From an uncultured Acidimicrobiales bacterium (lineage in GTDB: Bacteria; Actinomycetota; Acidimicrobiia; Acidimicrobiales; CADCTF01): DNA of 64,000 nt. Below, one piece after another: positions 16,588 to 24,517 of this stretch. The position numbers were made by a program, and so were the translations under genes. The DNA lies in assembly GCA_902805655.1 (NCBI GenBank), contig CADCTF010000087.1, positions 53,743 through 117,742 of the forward strand, read 5' to 3'. The notes under the pieces were generated by a model that saw only the letters and a list, made by a program, of their open reading frames with translations, was not told where the DNA came from and made no database searches. Each line of letters begins with the position of its first letter. Within the stretch, counting starts at the first letter, position 1.

Positions 16588-19074
16588 ATGCGTCTACTTC
16601 TGGTGTCGTGCCACTACCCGCCCGACTTCATCAGCGGGGGCACGTTGCTCCCCCAGCGGCTGGCGCGTGGCCTGCACGCCAGGGGCCACGAGGTGAGCGT
16701 CTACGCCGGGTGGCTCGGCGATCTCGCCGCCGACCCATGGAGCGGACCCGCCGGAGCCCGGCCGCTCGAAGGCTGGACCGAGGTCGACGAGACGGGGCTA
16801 CCGGTGCGCTGGGTGGTGTCCACGCCGTGGATCGGTTGGGACCTCCGGGAGAACTTCGACAACCCGGCCGTAGCCGCAGACTTCGCCGCCCACCTGGCTC
16901 GGGTGCAGCCGGACGTGGTGCACTTCCACTCGCTGCAGTCCCTCGGTGCCGGCCTCGTCGCGGTGGCCGCCGAGTCGGGGGCCAAGGTCGTCGTGACCAT
17001 GCACGACTTCTGGTGGTGGTGCGGCCGCCAGTTCCTCGTCGACCTGGAGCACCGTCCGTGCCCGATGGTCGTGGCCTGCGGATCCTGTGGGTGCCAGGTC
17101 GACCGGCCGTGGCTCGAGGTCCGCACGGCGTTCCTCCAGGCCCAGCTGGCCCAGGCTGATGCGGTGCTGGCCGTCTCCCAGTCGGCCGCGACTGTGTACC
17201 TCGCCAACGGCCTCGACCCCGCAGTGCTCGAGGTGGACGAGAACTCGCTGCCGCCGGTGGACGAGGCGCAAGGCCCTCGCCCTGGCGCGGCGGAGGCTGA
17301 GCGCCCGGAGGCCGACCCCTCCGGACCGGGTGCCACTGGGGCTCGTGACGATGCACCGCTCCGCTTCCGGTACGCGGGCGGTGCGGATCGCATGAAGGGC
17401 GTCCACGTGCTGCTCCACGCGGCCGGCGCTCTGGCCGACCTGCCCGGCTGGCGGCTCGTCGCCCACGGGGCCGGCTCCTACGTGCAGGCGGAGGGCGTCG
17501 ACCTCGAGGGGGTGCCGGTGGAGCTGGCCGATCCGTTCCCACCCGACGAGCTCGACACCCTCCTCGCCCAGACCGACGTGCTGGTCGTTCCGTCGGTCAT
17601 GCGGGAGACCTACTCCCTCGTCACCAGAGAGGCGCTCACCCGCGGGGTGCCGGTGCTCGTGACCGACACCCTGGGCCCGGAGGAGGTCGTCCACGACGGG
17701 GTCAACGGCCTGGTGGTGCCGGCCGGGGATGCGGACGCGCTGGCCGCAGCCATGCGGTCGCTCGTCCTGGACCGGGACAAGGTCGGCCGCATGGCCGAGG
17801 CCTGCGGCAAGGTGCCCGTCCGTTCCCTGGACGACCAGCTGGACGGTCTGGAGCGTCGCTACCGTGCGCTGCTCGAGCCGGTGCCGGCCGAGGCCAGGAC
17901 GTCGGTGGTGCCGGCTGTCCGCGACGTGCGATGGGTGCTGTTCCTCGTGGGCATCACGGGTGCCCCCCTCCGCTACCGGGTGCACCTGGCGACGGAGGGC
18001 CTCGCTCTGCTCGGGGTGCACTCCGACGTGCGCCACTACCGGCACCCGGAGGTCATCGACCTGGTGGAACGGGTGGACGCGGTGGTGGCCTACCGGGTGC
18101 CTGCCACCGTGCAGGTGCTCGACCTCCTCGAGCGGGCCCGGAACCGGGGCGTGCCCACGTTCTTCGACGTGGACGACCTCATCTTCGACCCGGACATCCG
18201 CCACGAGATCCCGGCCATGAACCTGCTGCCGCCCGACGAGGCGGAGCTCTGGATGCAGGGGGTCCGCCGGTACCGCACGACGATGGAGGCCTGCGATGCC
18301 TACATCGGTTCCACCGAGGCCCTGTGTCGTGCGGCCACGGACGTGGTGGGGCTGCCCGCCGAGCGGTTCGCCAACGGTGTCGGCATGGTGCTGGCTCGCG
18401 CCTCCGATGCGGAGCGGGCCCGTCCACGCGCCGACGGACCGCTCCGCATCGGCTACCTGAGCGGCACGACGACCCACGACGCCGACTGGGCCTTCGTCGA
18501 GCCGGCCGTCGTGAGGGCACTCGATGCCCACCCTGACGTCGAGGTCTGGCTCGGGGGGCCGGTGGCGCCGACCACTGCCCTCGACCGCTTCGGGGCCCGA
18601 GTGCAGCGCATCCCCTTCACCGACTGGTTGCGGCTGCCGGCCATCCTCCGGGACCTCGACGTCAACCTGGCACCCCTCGAACCGGGGAGCCGGTTCAACG
18701 AGGCCAAGAGCGCCATCAAGTGGCTGGAGGCAGCGCTCACGGCCACACCCACCGTCGCTTCACCGACCCAACCCTTCTGCGAGGCGATCGACCACGGGGT
18801 CAACGGCTTCCTGGCCGAATCGGTCGACGACTGGTTCGAGCTCCTCGATCGGCTGCTCGCCGACCCCGTCCTGCGGGCCAGGACCGGCGCACGGGCCTCC
18901 CGTGATGCGCTCCTTCGCTGGTCACCCCACCTCCAGGGCCGCCGCTACCTCGACATCCTCCAGGGCGGGATCCCGGCCCGACGCGCCGGCCAGTTCCCCC
19001 CCGAGGCGCTGGACGAGCCGTACGAGGCCGTGCCGGTCGACCTCTACCCCCTCCCCGCGAGCCCGCTCCGATGA
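16588..19074 (+). CDS. Tandem GT4-GT4 bifunctional glycosyltransferase
   Basis: 828 residues from the ATG at 16588 (MRLLLVSCHYPPDFISGGT); an open frame continues upstream but carries only shadow sequence. The first GT4 domain (1 to about 425) has MHDFWWWCGRQFLVD followed by a cysteine cluster (CPMVVACGSCGC), RYAGGADRMKGVHVLLHA and VMRETYSLVTREALTRG, the E-x7-E region. The second (about 450-800) has LVGITGAPLRYRVHLATEGL, FFDVDDLIFDPDIRHE and GSRFNEAKSAIKWLEA. A low-complexity linker (residues about 230-255) falls inside the first domain. A single chain with two transferase domains probably adds two successive sugars. First gene of the exporter operon, 57 bases ahead of the permease. Confidence 0.88.
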   Translation: MRLLLVSCHYPPDFISGGTLLPQRLARGLHARGHEVSVYAGWLGDLAADPWSGPAGARPLEGWTEVDETGLPVRWVVSTPWIGWDLRENFDNPAVAADFAAHLARVQPDVVHFHSLQSLGAGLVAVAAESGAKVVVTMHDFWWWCGRQFLVDLEHRPCPMVVACGSCGCQVDRPWLEVRTAFLQAQLAQADAVLAVSQSAATVYLANGLDPAVLEVDENSLPPVDEAQGPRPGAAEAERPEADPSGPGATGARDDAPLRFRYAGGADRMKGVHVLLHAAGALADLPGWRLVAHGAGSYVQAEGVDLEGVPVELADPFPPDELDTLLAQTDVLVVPSVMRETYSLVTREALTRGVPVLVTDTLGPEEVVHDGVNGLVVPAGDADALAAAMRSLVLDRDKVGRMAEACGKVPVRSLDDQLDGLERRYRALLEPVPAEARTSVVPAVRDVRWVLFLVGITGAPLRYRVHLATEGLALLGVHSDVRHYRHPEVIDLVERVDAVVAYRVPATVQVLDLLERARNRGVPTFFDVDDLIFDPDIRHEIPAMNLLPPDEAELWMQGVRRYRTTMEACDAYIGSTEALCRAATDVVGLPAERFANGVGMVLARASDAERARPRADGPLRIGYLSGTTTHDADWAFVEPAVVRALDAHPDVEVWLGGPVAPTTALDRFGARVQRIPFTDWLRLPAILRDLDVNLAPLEPGSRFNEAKSAIKWLEAALTATPTVASPTQPFCEAIDHGVNGFLAESVDDWFELLDRLLADPVLRARTGARASRDALLRWSPHLQGRRYLDILQGGIPARRAGQFPPEALDEPYEAVPVDLYPLPASPLR

Positions 19075-19131
19075 GCACATCCCGCGCCTGGGAGCCGCCT
19101 ACCGTGGCTCCCCAGTGACCGGACCTCCGCC

Positions 19132-19956
19132 ATGACGACACTGACTGAGTACCGCTCGACGAGCGAGCTCCTCGGCAACCTGACGCTGCGCGAGCTGCGG
19201 TCGAAGTACAAGCGCTCCGCGCTCGGCTGGGCATGGTCCCTGCTCAACCCGCTGGCCACGTTGCTGATCTTCAGCCTGGTGTTCCGGTTCTTCATGCGGG
19301 TCCAGCTGCCGCCGTCGGAGACCAGCGGGCTCCAGAACTACGCACTCTTCCTGAGCTGCGGGCTGCTGCCCTGGAACTACTTCACCAACTCCGTCAGCGG
19401 CTCGATCGGCACCTTGGTGGGGAACGCCAACCTCATCAAGAAGACGTACTTCCCGCGCGAGCTCCTGGTGTTCTCGAACGTCGCCTCGTGGAACGTCTCG
19501 CTGCTGATCGAGATGGGCATCCTGCTGCTCGTATTCCTCGCCTTCGGGAACATGGTGCTGCCCTGGATCCCCGCCTTGCTGGTGCTGATCGTGCTCCTCA
19601 CCCTGTTCGTGGCCGGGCTGTCGCTCATCTTCAGCGTGCTGAACGTCTTCTTCCGAGACGTGCAGCACCTGGTGGGCATCGTCTTCCAGGCCTGGCTCTA
19701 CCTGACCCCCGTCATCTACCCGATCACGCTGATCCCCGAGAGCCACGTCCTCTTCGGGGTCGACCTGCCGCTCCGCCGGATCTGGGAGCTGAACCCCATG
19801 GCCCGTTTCGTGGGTGCCTTCCGGGACGTGCTCTACGACCTCCGCTGGCCCGAGCTCAACGACATCGGGTACCTGGCGTTGGTGTCGGTGGCCACGTTCT
19901 TCATCGGTCTGACGGTGTTCAACCGCCTCAGCGGCCGTCTGGCGGAGGAGCTGTGA
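19132..19956 (+). CDS. wzm: Polysaccharide ABC exporter permease (Wzm/TagG type)
   Basis: 274 residues. It starts with the cytoplasmic LTLRELRSKYKRSALGWAWS segment that is diagnostic of O-antigen/teichoic-acid ABC-2 permeases, followed by about six membrane spans (LATLLIFSLVFRFFM, LLPWNYFTNSVSG, VSLLIEMGILLLVFLAF, ALLVLIVLLTLFVAGLSLI, the LYLTPVIYPI segment, IGYLALVSVATFFIGLTVF). VFFRDVQHLVGIVFQAW is the conserved cytoplasmic/re-entrant motif. With the ATPase gene overlapping its stop by four bases, it would form the dimeric membrane channel that moves lipid-linked glycan outward. TACCGT at 19100-19105 could be an internal promoter. Confidence 0.93.
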   Translation: MTTLTEYRSTSELLGNLTLRELRSKYKRSALGWAWSLLNPLATLLIFSLVFRFFMRVQLPPSETSGLQNYALFLSCGLLPWNYFTNSVSGSIGTLVGNANLIKKTYFPRELLVFSNVASWNVSLLIEMGILLLVFLAFGNMVLPWIPALLVLIVLLTLFVAGLSLIFSVLNVFFRDVQHLVGIVFQAWLYLTPVIYPITLIPESHVLFGVDLPLRRIWELNPMARFVGAFRDVLYDLRWPELNDIGYLALVSVATFFIGLTVFNRLSGRLAEEL

Positions 19957-21167
19957 GCACCAGGCCGGCCGTCGTGGTGGACGACGTGTCCAAGCGCTTC
20001 CGTCTCTACCGGGAGCGCAACCAGTCGCTGAAGGCGGCGCTGATGCGCGGCCGCCGCGCCGTCGTCGAGGAGTTCTGGGCGCTCCAGGACGTCTCGTTCG
20101 AGGTGCCCGAGGGCTCGACCTTCGGGCTGGTCGGCGAGAACGGGTCGGGCAAGTCCACCCTGATGAAGTGCATGGCCCGAATCCTCCAGCCCGACCGCGG
20201 CAGCGTGCGGGTGAACGGCAAGGTCTCGGCCCTCCTCGAGCTCGGCGCCGGCTTCCATCCCGAGCTCTCGGGCCGGGAGAACGTCTTCCTCAACGGCTCG
20301 ATCCTCGGGCTCGGCCAGAAGGAGCTCGCCGCCAAGTTCGACGAGATCGTGGAGTTCGCCGGGCTCGGCCAGTTCATCGACCAGCCGGTGAAGAACTACT
20401 CCAACGGGATGTACGTGCGGCTCGGCTTCTCGGTCGCCATCAACGTCGACCCCGACGTGCTGCTGGTCGACGAGGTGCTGGCCGTCGGTGACGAAGCCTT
20501 CCAGCGCAAGTGCAACGAGAAGTTCGCCGACCTCAAGGCGGCCGGCAAGACGATCGTGCTGGTGTCCCACAACCTCTCCGCGGTGCACAACCTCTGCGAC
20601 CGGGCGGCGTGGCTCGAGCACGGCGTGCTCAAGATGATCGCACCGGCCCGCCAGATCGTCGACGAGTACATGAGCACCGTGCAGATCGACCGCGTGGAGG
20701 ATGTGGAGACGGGCGGCAACCGCTGGGGTTCGGGTGAGGGCCGAATCGAGAAGGTGGAGCTGCTCGGCCCTTCGGGAGAGCCCGCCAGCAAGGTGCGCAC
20801 GGGCGACCCCGTCACCATTCGCATCCACTACTGCATGGACGAGCCCATCCCACGCCCGGTCTTCGGGTTGGCCATCCACACGCTCGACGGCACCCACGTC
20901 ACCGGGCCGAACACGCGGGACACCGAGAGCGTGCCGGACAAGCTCGAGGGCGAGGGCCACGTCGACCTCCGCATCGATCCCATCAGGCTCCTGCCGGGCA
21001 CCTACGACATCACCGCGTCGCTGTACGACTACGCGTGCCTGCACCCGTACGACTTCCGGCACCACGTCCTGCGCTTCGACGTCGACCCCGGCGAGCCGCA
21101 CGAGAGCTATGGCGTCGTCTCCCTCGGGGGTAGCTGGCGGGTGCCGGGAGTCGACCCGGCCGCGTGA
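19953..21167 (+). CDS. wzt: Polysaccharide ABC exporter ATPase with C-terminal substrate-binding domain (Wzt)
   Basis: 404 residues from the GTG at 19953. The nucleotide-binding domain (1 to about 245) has Walker A GENGSGKST at 61-69, the family-typical signature YSNGM in place of LSGGQ, Walker B VLLVDEVLAVGD and the H-loop VSHN. Residues about 255-404 are a beta-rich extension (IRIHYCMDEPIPRPVFGLAI, GTYDITASLYDY) of the Wzt C-terminal type. In O-antigen systems this domain recognises a modified non-reducing end before export. Short TagH-like ATPases lack it, so this exporter probably selects finished chains, perhaps methyl-capped by the methyltransferases of the locus. Confidence 0.93.
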   Translation: MSTRPAVVVDDVSKRFRLYRERNQSLKAALMRGRRAVVEEFWALQDVSFEVPEGSTFGLVGENGSGKSTLMKCMARILQPDRGSVRVNGKVSALLELGAGFHPELSGRENVFLNGSILGLGQKELAAKFDEIVEFAGLGQFIDQPVKNYSNGMYVRLGFSVAINVDPDVLLVDEVLAVGDEAFQRKCNEKFADLKAAGKTIVLVSHNLSAVHNLCDRAAWLEHGVLKMIAPARQIVDEYMSTVQIDRVEDVETGGNRWGSGEGRIEKVELLGPSGEPASKVRTGDPVTIRIHYCMDEPIPRPVFGLAIHTLDGTHVTGPNTRDTESVPDKLEGEGHVDLRIDPIRLLPGTYDITASLYDYACLHPYDFRHHVLRFDVDPGEPHESYGVVSLGGSWRVPGVDPAA

Positions 21168-22513
21168 CGTCGACGCTGCCGCGCCGCCGCATCGTCGTGG
21201 CGACCTGCGATCCCGTCACCGACCGCATGGCGGGCCCGGCCATCCGGGCGTGGCACATGGCCGAGGCGCTGTCGGCCGAGCACGAGGTGCGCCTCGTCAG
21301 CATCGCCGAGGTCGATCGCCCGGCTCCCCTCGACGGCGCCTTCTCCGTCGACCACGTCGGCGCCGAGGACCTCGTTGCGCTCGAGCGCTGGATGGACGTG
21401 CTGGTCTTCCAGGGCGGCCTGCTGCGCATCCACCCGTACCTGGCGGAGAGCGACAAGGTGATCGTTGCCGACATCTACGACCCCTTCCACCTGGAGAACC
21501 TGGAGCAGACGAGGGGGAGGCCGGAGGCCGAGCGCCACGAGGTGATCGAGCACCTCACCGGTGTGCTCAACGACCAGCTGCGCCGGGGCGACTTCTTCCT
21601 GGCCGCGAGCCCGCGCCAGCGCGACTTCTGGATGGGCAGCCTGGCCGCGCTCGGCCGGGTGAACCCGAGCACCTACGAACAGGACCCCACCATGAGCGGG
21701 CTGGTCGACCTGGTGCCGTTCGGCCTCCCTGCGAGCCCACCGGTGAAGCGTCGCCCGGTGCTGCGGGGGGTCGTGCCCGGCATCGGGCCGGACGACGTCG
21801 TGCTCCTCTGGGCCGGTGGCGTCTACAACTGGTTCGATCCGCTCACCCTGGTGCGCGCCGTCGACCGGCTGCGGGTGGACGAGCCGACCCTTCGACTGTT
21901 CTTCCTGGGGCTCCAGCACCCCAACCCGGACATCCCGGCCATGAGCATGGCCACCGAGCTGCGGACCCTCAGCGACGAGCTCGGTCTCACCGGCGTGCAC
22001 GTCTTCTTCAACGAAGGCTGGGTGCCGTACGACGAGCGGGCCGACTACCTGCTCGAAGCCGACGTCGGCGTGAGCACCCACCTCGACCACGTCGAGACGG
22101 CGTACAGCTTCCGCACGCGCATCCTCGACTACATCTGGGCGTCGCTGCCCATCGTGACGACGCAGGGTGACGCCTTCGCCGAGCTGGTGGAGGCGAGGTC
22201 GCTCGGCGCCACGGCCGCCGCGGGCGACGTCGACGGCCTCACCGTGGCGCTGCGCTCTCTGGTGGCCGGTCCGGCCCGGCGGGCAGCCTGCCGGGCTCAG
22301 GTCGCCGCCGTGGCCCCGGACCTGGCTTGGGACGTGGCGCTCGCGCCGCTGCTGCGCTTCTGCCGAGCCCCTCGTCGTGCCGACGACCTGGTGCGTGCGT
22401 GCGCCGATGTCGCCCCGAATGCGACGCATCCCGCCACAGCTGCCGCCGGGATGCCCCAGCCGGGGGGCTGGCGCGCCGCGCTGCGCCAGGTCCGCAGCAA
22501 GCTCCCTCGTTGA
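21164..22513 (+). CDS. GT4-type glycosyltransferase (QRDFW family)
   Basis: 449 residues. The GTG at 21164 overlaps the exporter ATPase stop. GPAIRAWHMAEALSAEHEVR opens the protein; SPRQRDFWMGSL, LVPFGLPASPPV, GGVYNWFDPLTLVRAVDRL, GVHVFFNEGWVPYDER and ADVGVSTHLDHVETAYSFRT follow. The whole protein matches the second half of the GT2-GT4 protein at 14,121-16,538. Dependence on an exporter substrate is suggested by its place as last gene of the GT4-GT4/wzm/wzt operon. The substrate is unknown. The E-x7-E region is not canonical in this subfamily, so the catalytic residues need a structural comparison. Confidence 0.85.
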   Translation: MTSTLPRRRIVVATCDPVTDRMAGPAIRAWHMAEALSAEHEVRLVSIAEVDRPAPLDGAFSVDHVGAEDLVALERWMDVLVFQGGLLRIHPYLAESDKVIVADIYDPFHLENLEQTRGRPEAERHEVIEHLTGVLNDQLRRGDFFLAASPRQRDFWMGSLAALGRVNPSTYEQDPTMSGLVDLVPFGLPASPPVKRRPVLRGVVPGIGPDDVVLLWAGGVYNWFDPLTLVRAVDRLRVDEPTLRLFFLGLQHPNPDIPAMSMATELRTLSDELGLTGVHVFFNEGWVPYDERADYLLEADVGVSTHLDHVETAYSFRTRILDYIWASLPIVTTQGDAFAELVEARSLGATAAAGDVDGLTVALRSLVAGPARRAACRAQVAAVAPDLAWDVALAPLLRFCRAPRRADDLVRACADVAPNATHPATAAAGMPQPGGWRAALRQVRSKLPR

Positions 22514-22606
22514 GGCGCCTTCGCTGCGGTGGCCATCGACCACCTGGATGGATGCCGCTGACTACGCTCACTTGGTGCGCCGGCGGGAGCACCTAGAGGG
22601 ATATTT

Positions 22607-22634
22607 CTGAAGGTTCGGGCTCTGCTCGCTTCAG
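22607..22634 (+). promoter_or_regulatory. Inverted repeat in the leader of the amidase gene
   Basis: In the 150-base gap between the last exporter-operon gene and the amidase, CTGAAG (22607-22612) pairs with CTTCAG (22629-22634). The 3' arm sits just upstream of the ribosome binding site. Two weaker stems lie upstream: GGTGG/CCACC near 22530 and GGTGC/GCACC near 22574-22593. It may be a leader hairpin or part of a terminator for the upstream operon. No T-run follows, so its function is unclear. Confidence 0.3.
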
Positions 22635-22663
22635 GAGGTCCTTTCGGAGCCGAGGAGAACACC

Positions 22664-24499
22664 ATGAGACGTGCCGTACAGGTGCTCGTCGCCGCGCTGG
22701 TCGTGCTGGCGAGCAGCGCCCTTCCCATCGAGACCGCCTGGGCCGAGCCGGAGGTTCGCCTGCAGGAGCTCCCGATCTCCTCGGATTCGCCGGCGAGCCT
22801 CGCTCACCCCACGTCGCACCTCGGGCTGCGCTGGACCGGTGACGAGGACGCTGTCATCGAGCTTCGTGCACGTCCGGGTCGCGGCCCATGGACGACATGG
22901 GAGCGGTTGGAGGTGGCCCACGACCTGGGGGACGAGGAGAGGCGTGAGGTCCGCACCGGCCTGGTGCTCGCCTCTGATGCGGTGACGGTCGAGGTGCGCG
23001 TGACGGCCGGCGAGGTCGCCGACCTCCGCCTGATCGCCATCGACACGCAGCACGGGCCGCGGAAGCTGGTGGTCGAGAGTGCAGGGCCCAGGGCCGCCGC
23101 GGCGCTCATCCCCGGCGCGACGGTGCCTCAGCCCCACATCGTCAGCCGAGGCGAGTGGGGAGCCGACGAGTCGCTGGTGAGCGGTACGCCGTCCTACGCT
23201 GCCGTGCGCCGGGTGTCGGTCCACCACACCGTCTCGCCGAACAACGACCCCAACCCCGAAGCGACGCTGCGGGCCATCCTCAGCTATCACACGAGGTCCA
23301 ACGGGTGGGACGACGTCGGCTACAACTTTCTCGTCGACGCCTCCGGCCGGATCTACGAGGGCCGCTCGGCCCGCCAGGGAGCCGCTCCGGGCGAGGACCG
23401 CAACGGCAACCTCGTCGTCGGAGCGCACACGGCCAACAACAACTCCGGCACCGTCGGCGTCGCCCTGCTCGGCACCTTCACCGACCAGGGGCCGACGCCG
23501 GCCGCCATGGCGGCGCTCGAGCGGTTGCTGACCTGGGAGGCCGACCGCCACGGCGTCGACACGCTCGCCACGACCACATGGACCAAGGGCGGCCAGACCA
23601 TCCGGCAGCCGACGCTCATCGGCCACCGCGACACCGTGGCGACCGCGTGCCCCGGCGGTGTGCTCTACGACCAGCTCCCTGCCCTGCGCCAGCGGATTGC
23701 GGACGCTCGCAGCACCGGCCGCTCCACCGACCCGACCCCCGGCTACTGGGTGCTGGGCCAGGACTCGGGCATCTACAGCTTCGGGGCGGCCGAGCCGCTG
23801 CCGCCATCGCCCTGGAGCGCACCGGCCAACCCGCCGGCCAGCTCCATGGCGAGCACTCCGAGCGGACGCGGGTACTGGGTGCTGTCGGGCAACGGACGGG
23901 TGACGGCCTTCGGAGATGCGTCGGTCCACGGGTCGACCGAGGGCATGTCGCTGAACGCCCCGGCCGTCCGCCTCGAACCGACGCGCACGGGTGACGGCTA
24001 CTGGATCCTCGCGGCCGATGGGGGTGTGTTCTCCTTTGGCGATGCGTCGTTCTGGGGGTCCACCGGCGACCTGCGACTGAACGCACCCGTCATCAGCATG
24101 TCCGCCACCACCTCGGGTGGTGGCTACTGGCTCCTTGCCGCCGACGGCGGCGTGTTCACCTTTGGCGACGGCGGCTTCCACGGCTCCACCGGCTCGATGC
24201 GGCTCAACGCACCTGTGGTCTCGATGGCTCCGCATCCCTCCGGGTCGGGCTACTGGCTGCAGGCGGCCGACGGCGGCATCTTCTCCTTCGGTGCCGTGGA
24301 GTTCTGGGGCAGCGTGCCAGAGCTCCGGCTCGCGGCTCCGCCGCGCAGCGTGCAGATCCGGGTCACCCGCACGGGGGTGGGCTACTACGTGCTCGGGGCC
24401 GACGGCAGTGTCCGGCGCTTCGGCGACGCCATCGCCCACGGCTCCCCGCCGCCGCTGCGAGGCGGAGGCTCGGCCATCGACCTCGTGCTGCGTCCGTAG
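22664..24499 (+). CDS. Secreted N-acetylmuramoyl-L-alanine amidase with six C-terminal repeats
   Basis: 611 residues. A Sec signal peptide (about 1-27, ending ETAWA) is followed by a beta-rich region (30-150) and then an Amidase_2/PGRP-type zinc amidase domain (about 155-345). The probable zinc ligands are His187 or His188 in VSVHHTVSPN, His321 in LIGHRD and Cys329 in ACPG; the YNF motif of the substrate groove is also present. It should cut the bond between muramic acid and the stem peptide outside the cell. Residues 360-611 hold six units of about 42 residues (GYW..ADGGVF.FGD). Unlike most genes here it has a clear leader with GAGGAG 6 bases before the ATG. It converges on the SpoIID-like gene, which carries the same repeats. 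Confidence 0.92.
   Translation: MRRAVQVLVAALVVLASSALPIETAWAEPEVRLQELPISSDSPASLAHPTSHLGLRWTGDEDAVIELRARPGRGPWTTWERLEVAHDLGDEERREVRTGLVLASDAVTVEVRVTAGEVADLRLIAIDTQHGPRKLVVESAGPRAAAALIPGATVPQPHIVSRGEWGADESLVSGTPSYAAVRRVSVHHTVSPNNDPNPEATLRAILSYHTRSNGWDDVGYNFLVDASGRIYEGRSARQGAAPGEDRNGNLVVGAHTANNNSGTVGVALLGTFTDQGPTPAAMAALERLLTWEADRHGVDTLATTTWTKGGQTIRQPTLIGHRDTVATACPGGVLYDQLPALRQRIADARSTGRSTDPTPGYWVLGQDSGIYSFGAAEPLPPSPWSAPANPPASSMASTPSGRGYWVLSGNGRVTAFGDASVHGSTEGMSLNAPAVRLEPTRTGDGYWILAADGGVFSFGDASFWGSTGDLRLNAPVISMSATTSGGGYWLLAADGGVFTFGDGGFHGSTGSMRLNAPVVSMAPHPSGSGYWLQAADGGIFSFGAVEFWGSVPELRLAAPPRSVQIRVTRTGVGYYVLGADGSVRRFGDAIAHGSPPPLRGGGSAIDLVLRP
23741..24496 (+). repeat. Six tandem ~42-codon repeats in the amidase
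   Basis: Repeat units begin at the Gly codon of GYW at 23741, 23870, 23996, 24122, 24248 and 24380, so the period is 126-132 bases. The consensus is GYW(L/I)LAADGGVFSFGDA, then FHGSTG.LRLNAPV and a Ser/Thr/Gly turn. The two middle units are the best preserved; the first and last are degenerate, as expected for the ends of a closed propeller. Confidence 0.9.
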
Positions 24500-24517
24500 T
24501 CCTCGTCAGAGGCGGGG

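Noticed and set aside
1..22513. Locus considered as a Gram-negative O-antigen cluster
   Set aside because: There is no lipid A, core, waaL-type ligase or O-antigen polymerase gene, while an LCP ligase, F420 and actinobacterial promoter features point to a monoderm actinobacterium.
22514..22663. Leader of the amidase gene considered as a ydaO-type (c-di-AMP) riboswitch
   Set aside because: It has several short stems, but I could not find the conserved core of that riboswitch, so only a plain inverted repeat is reported.
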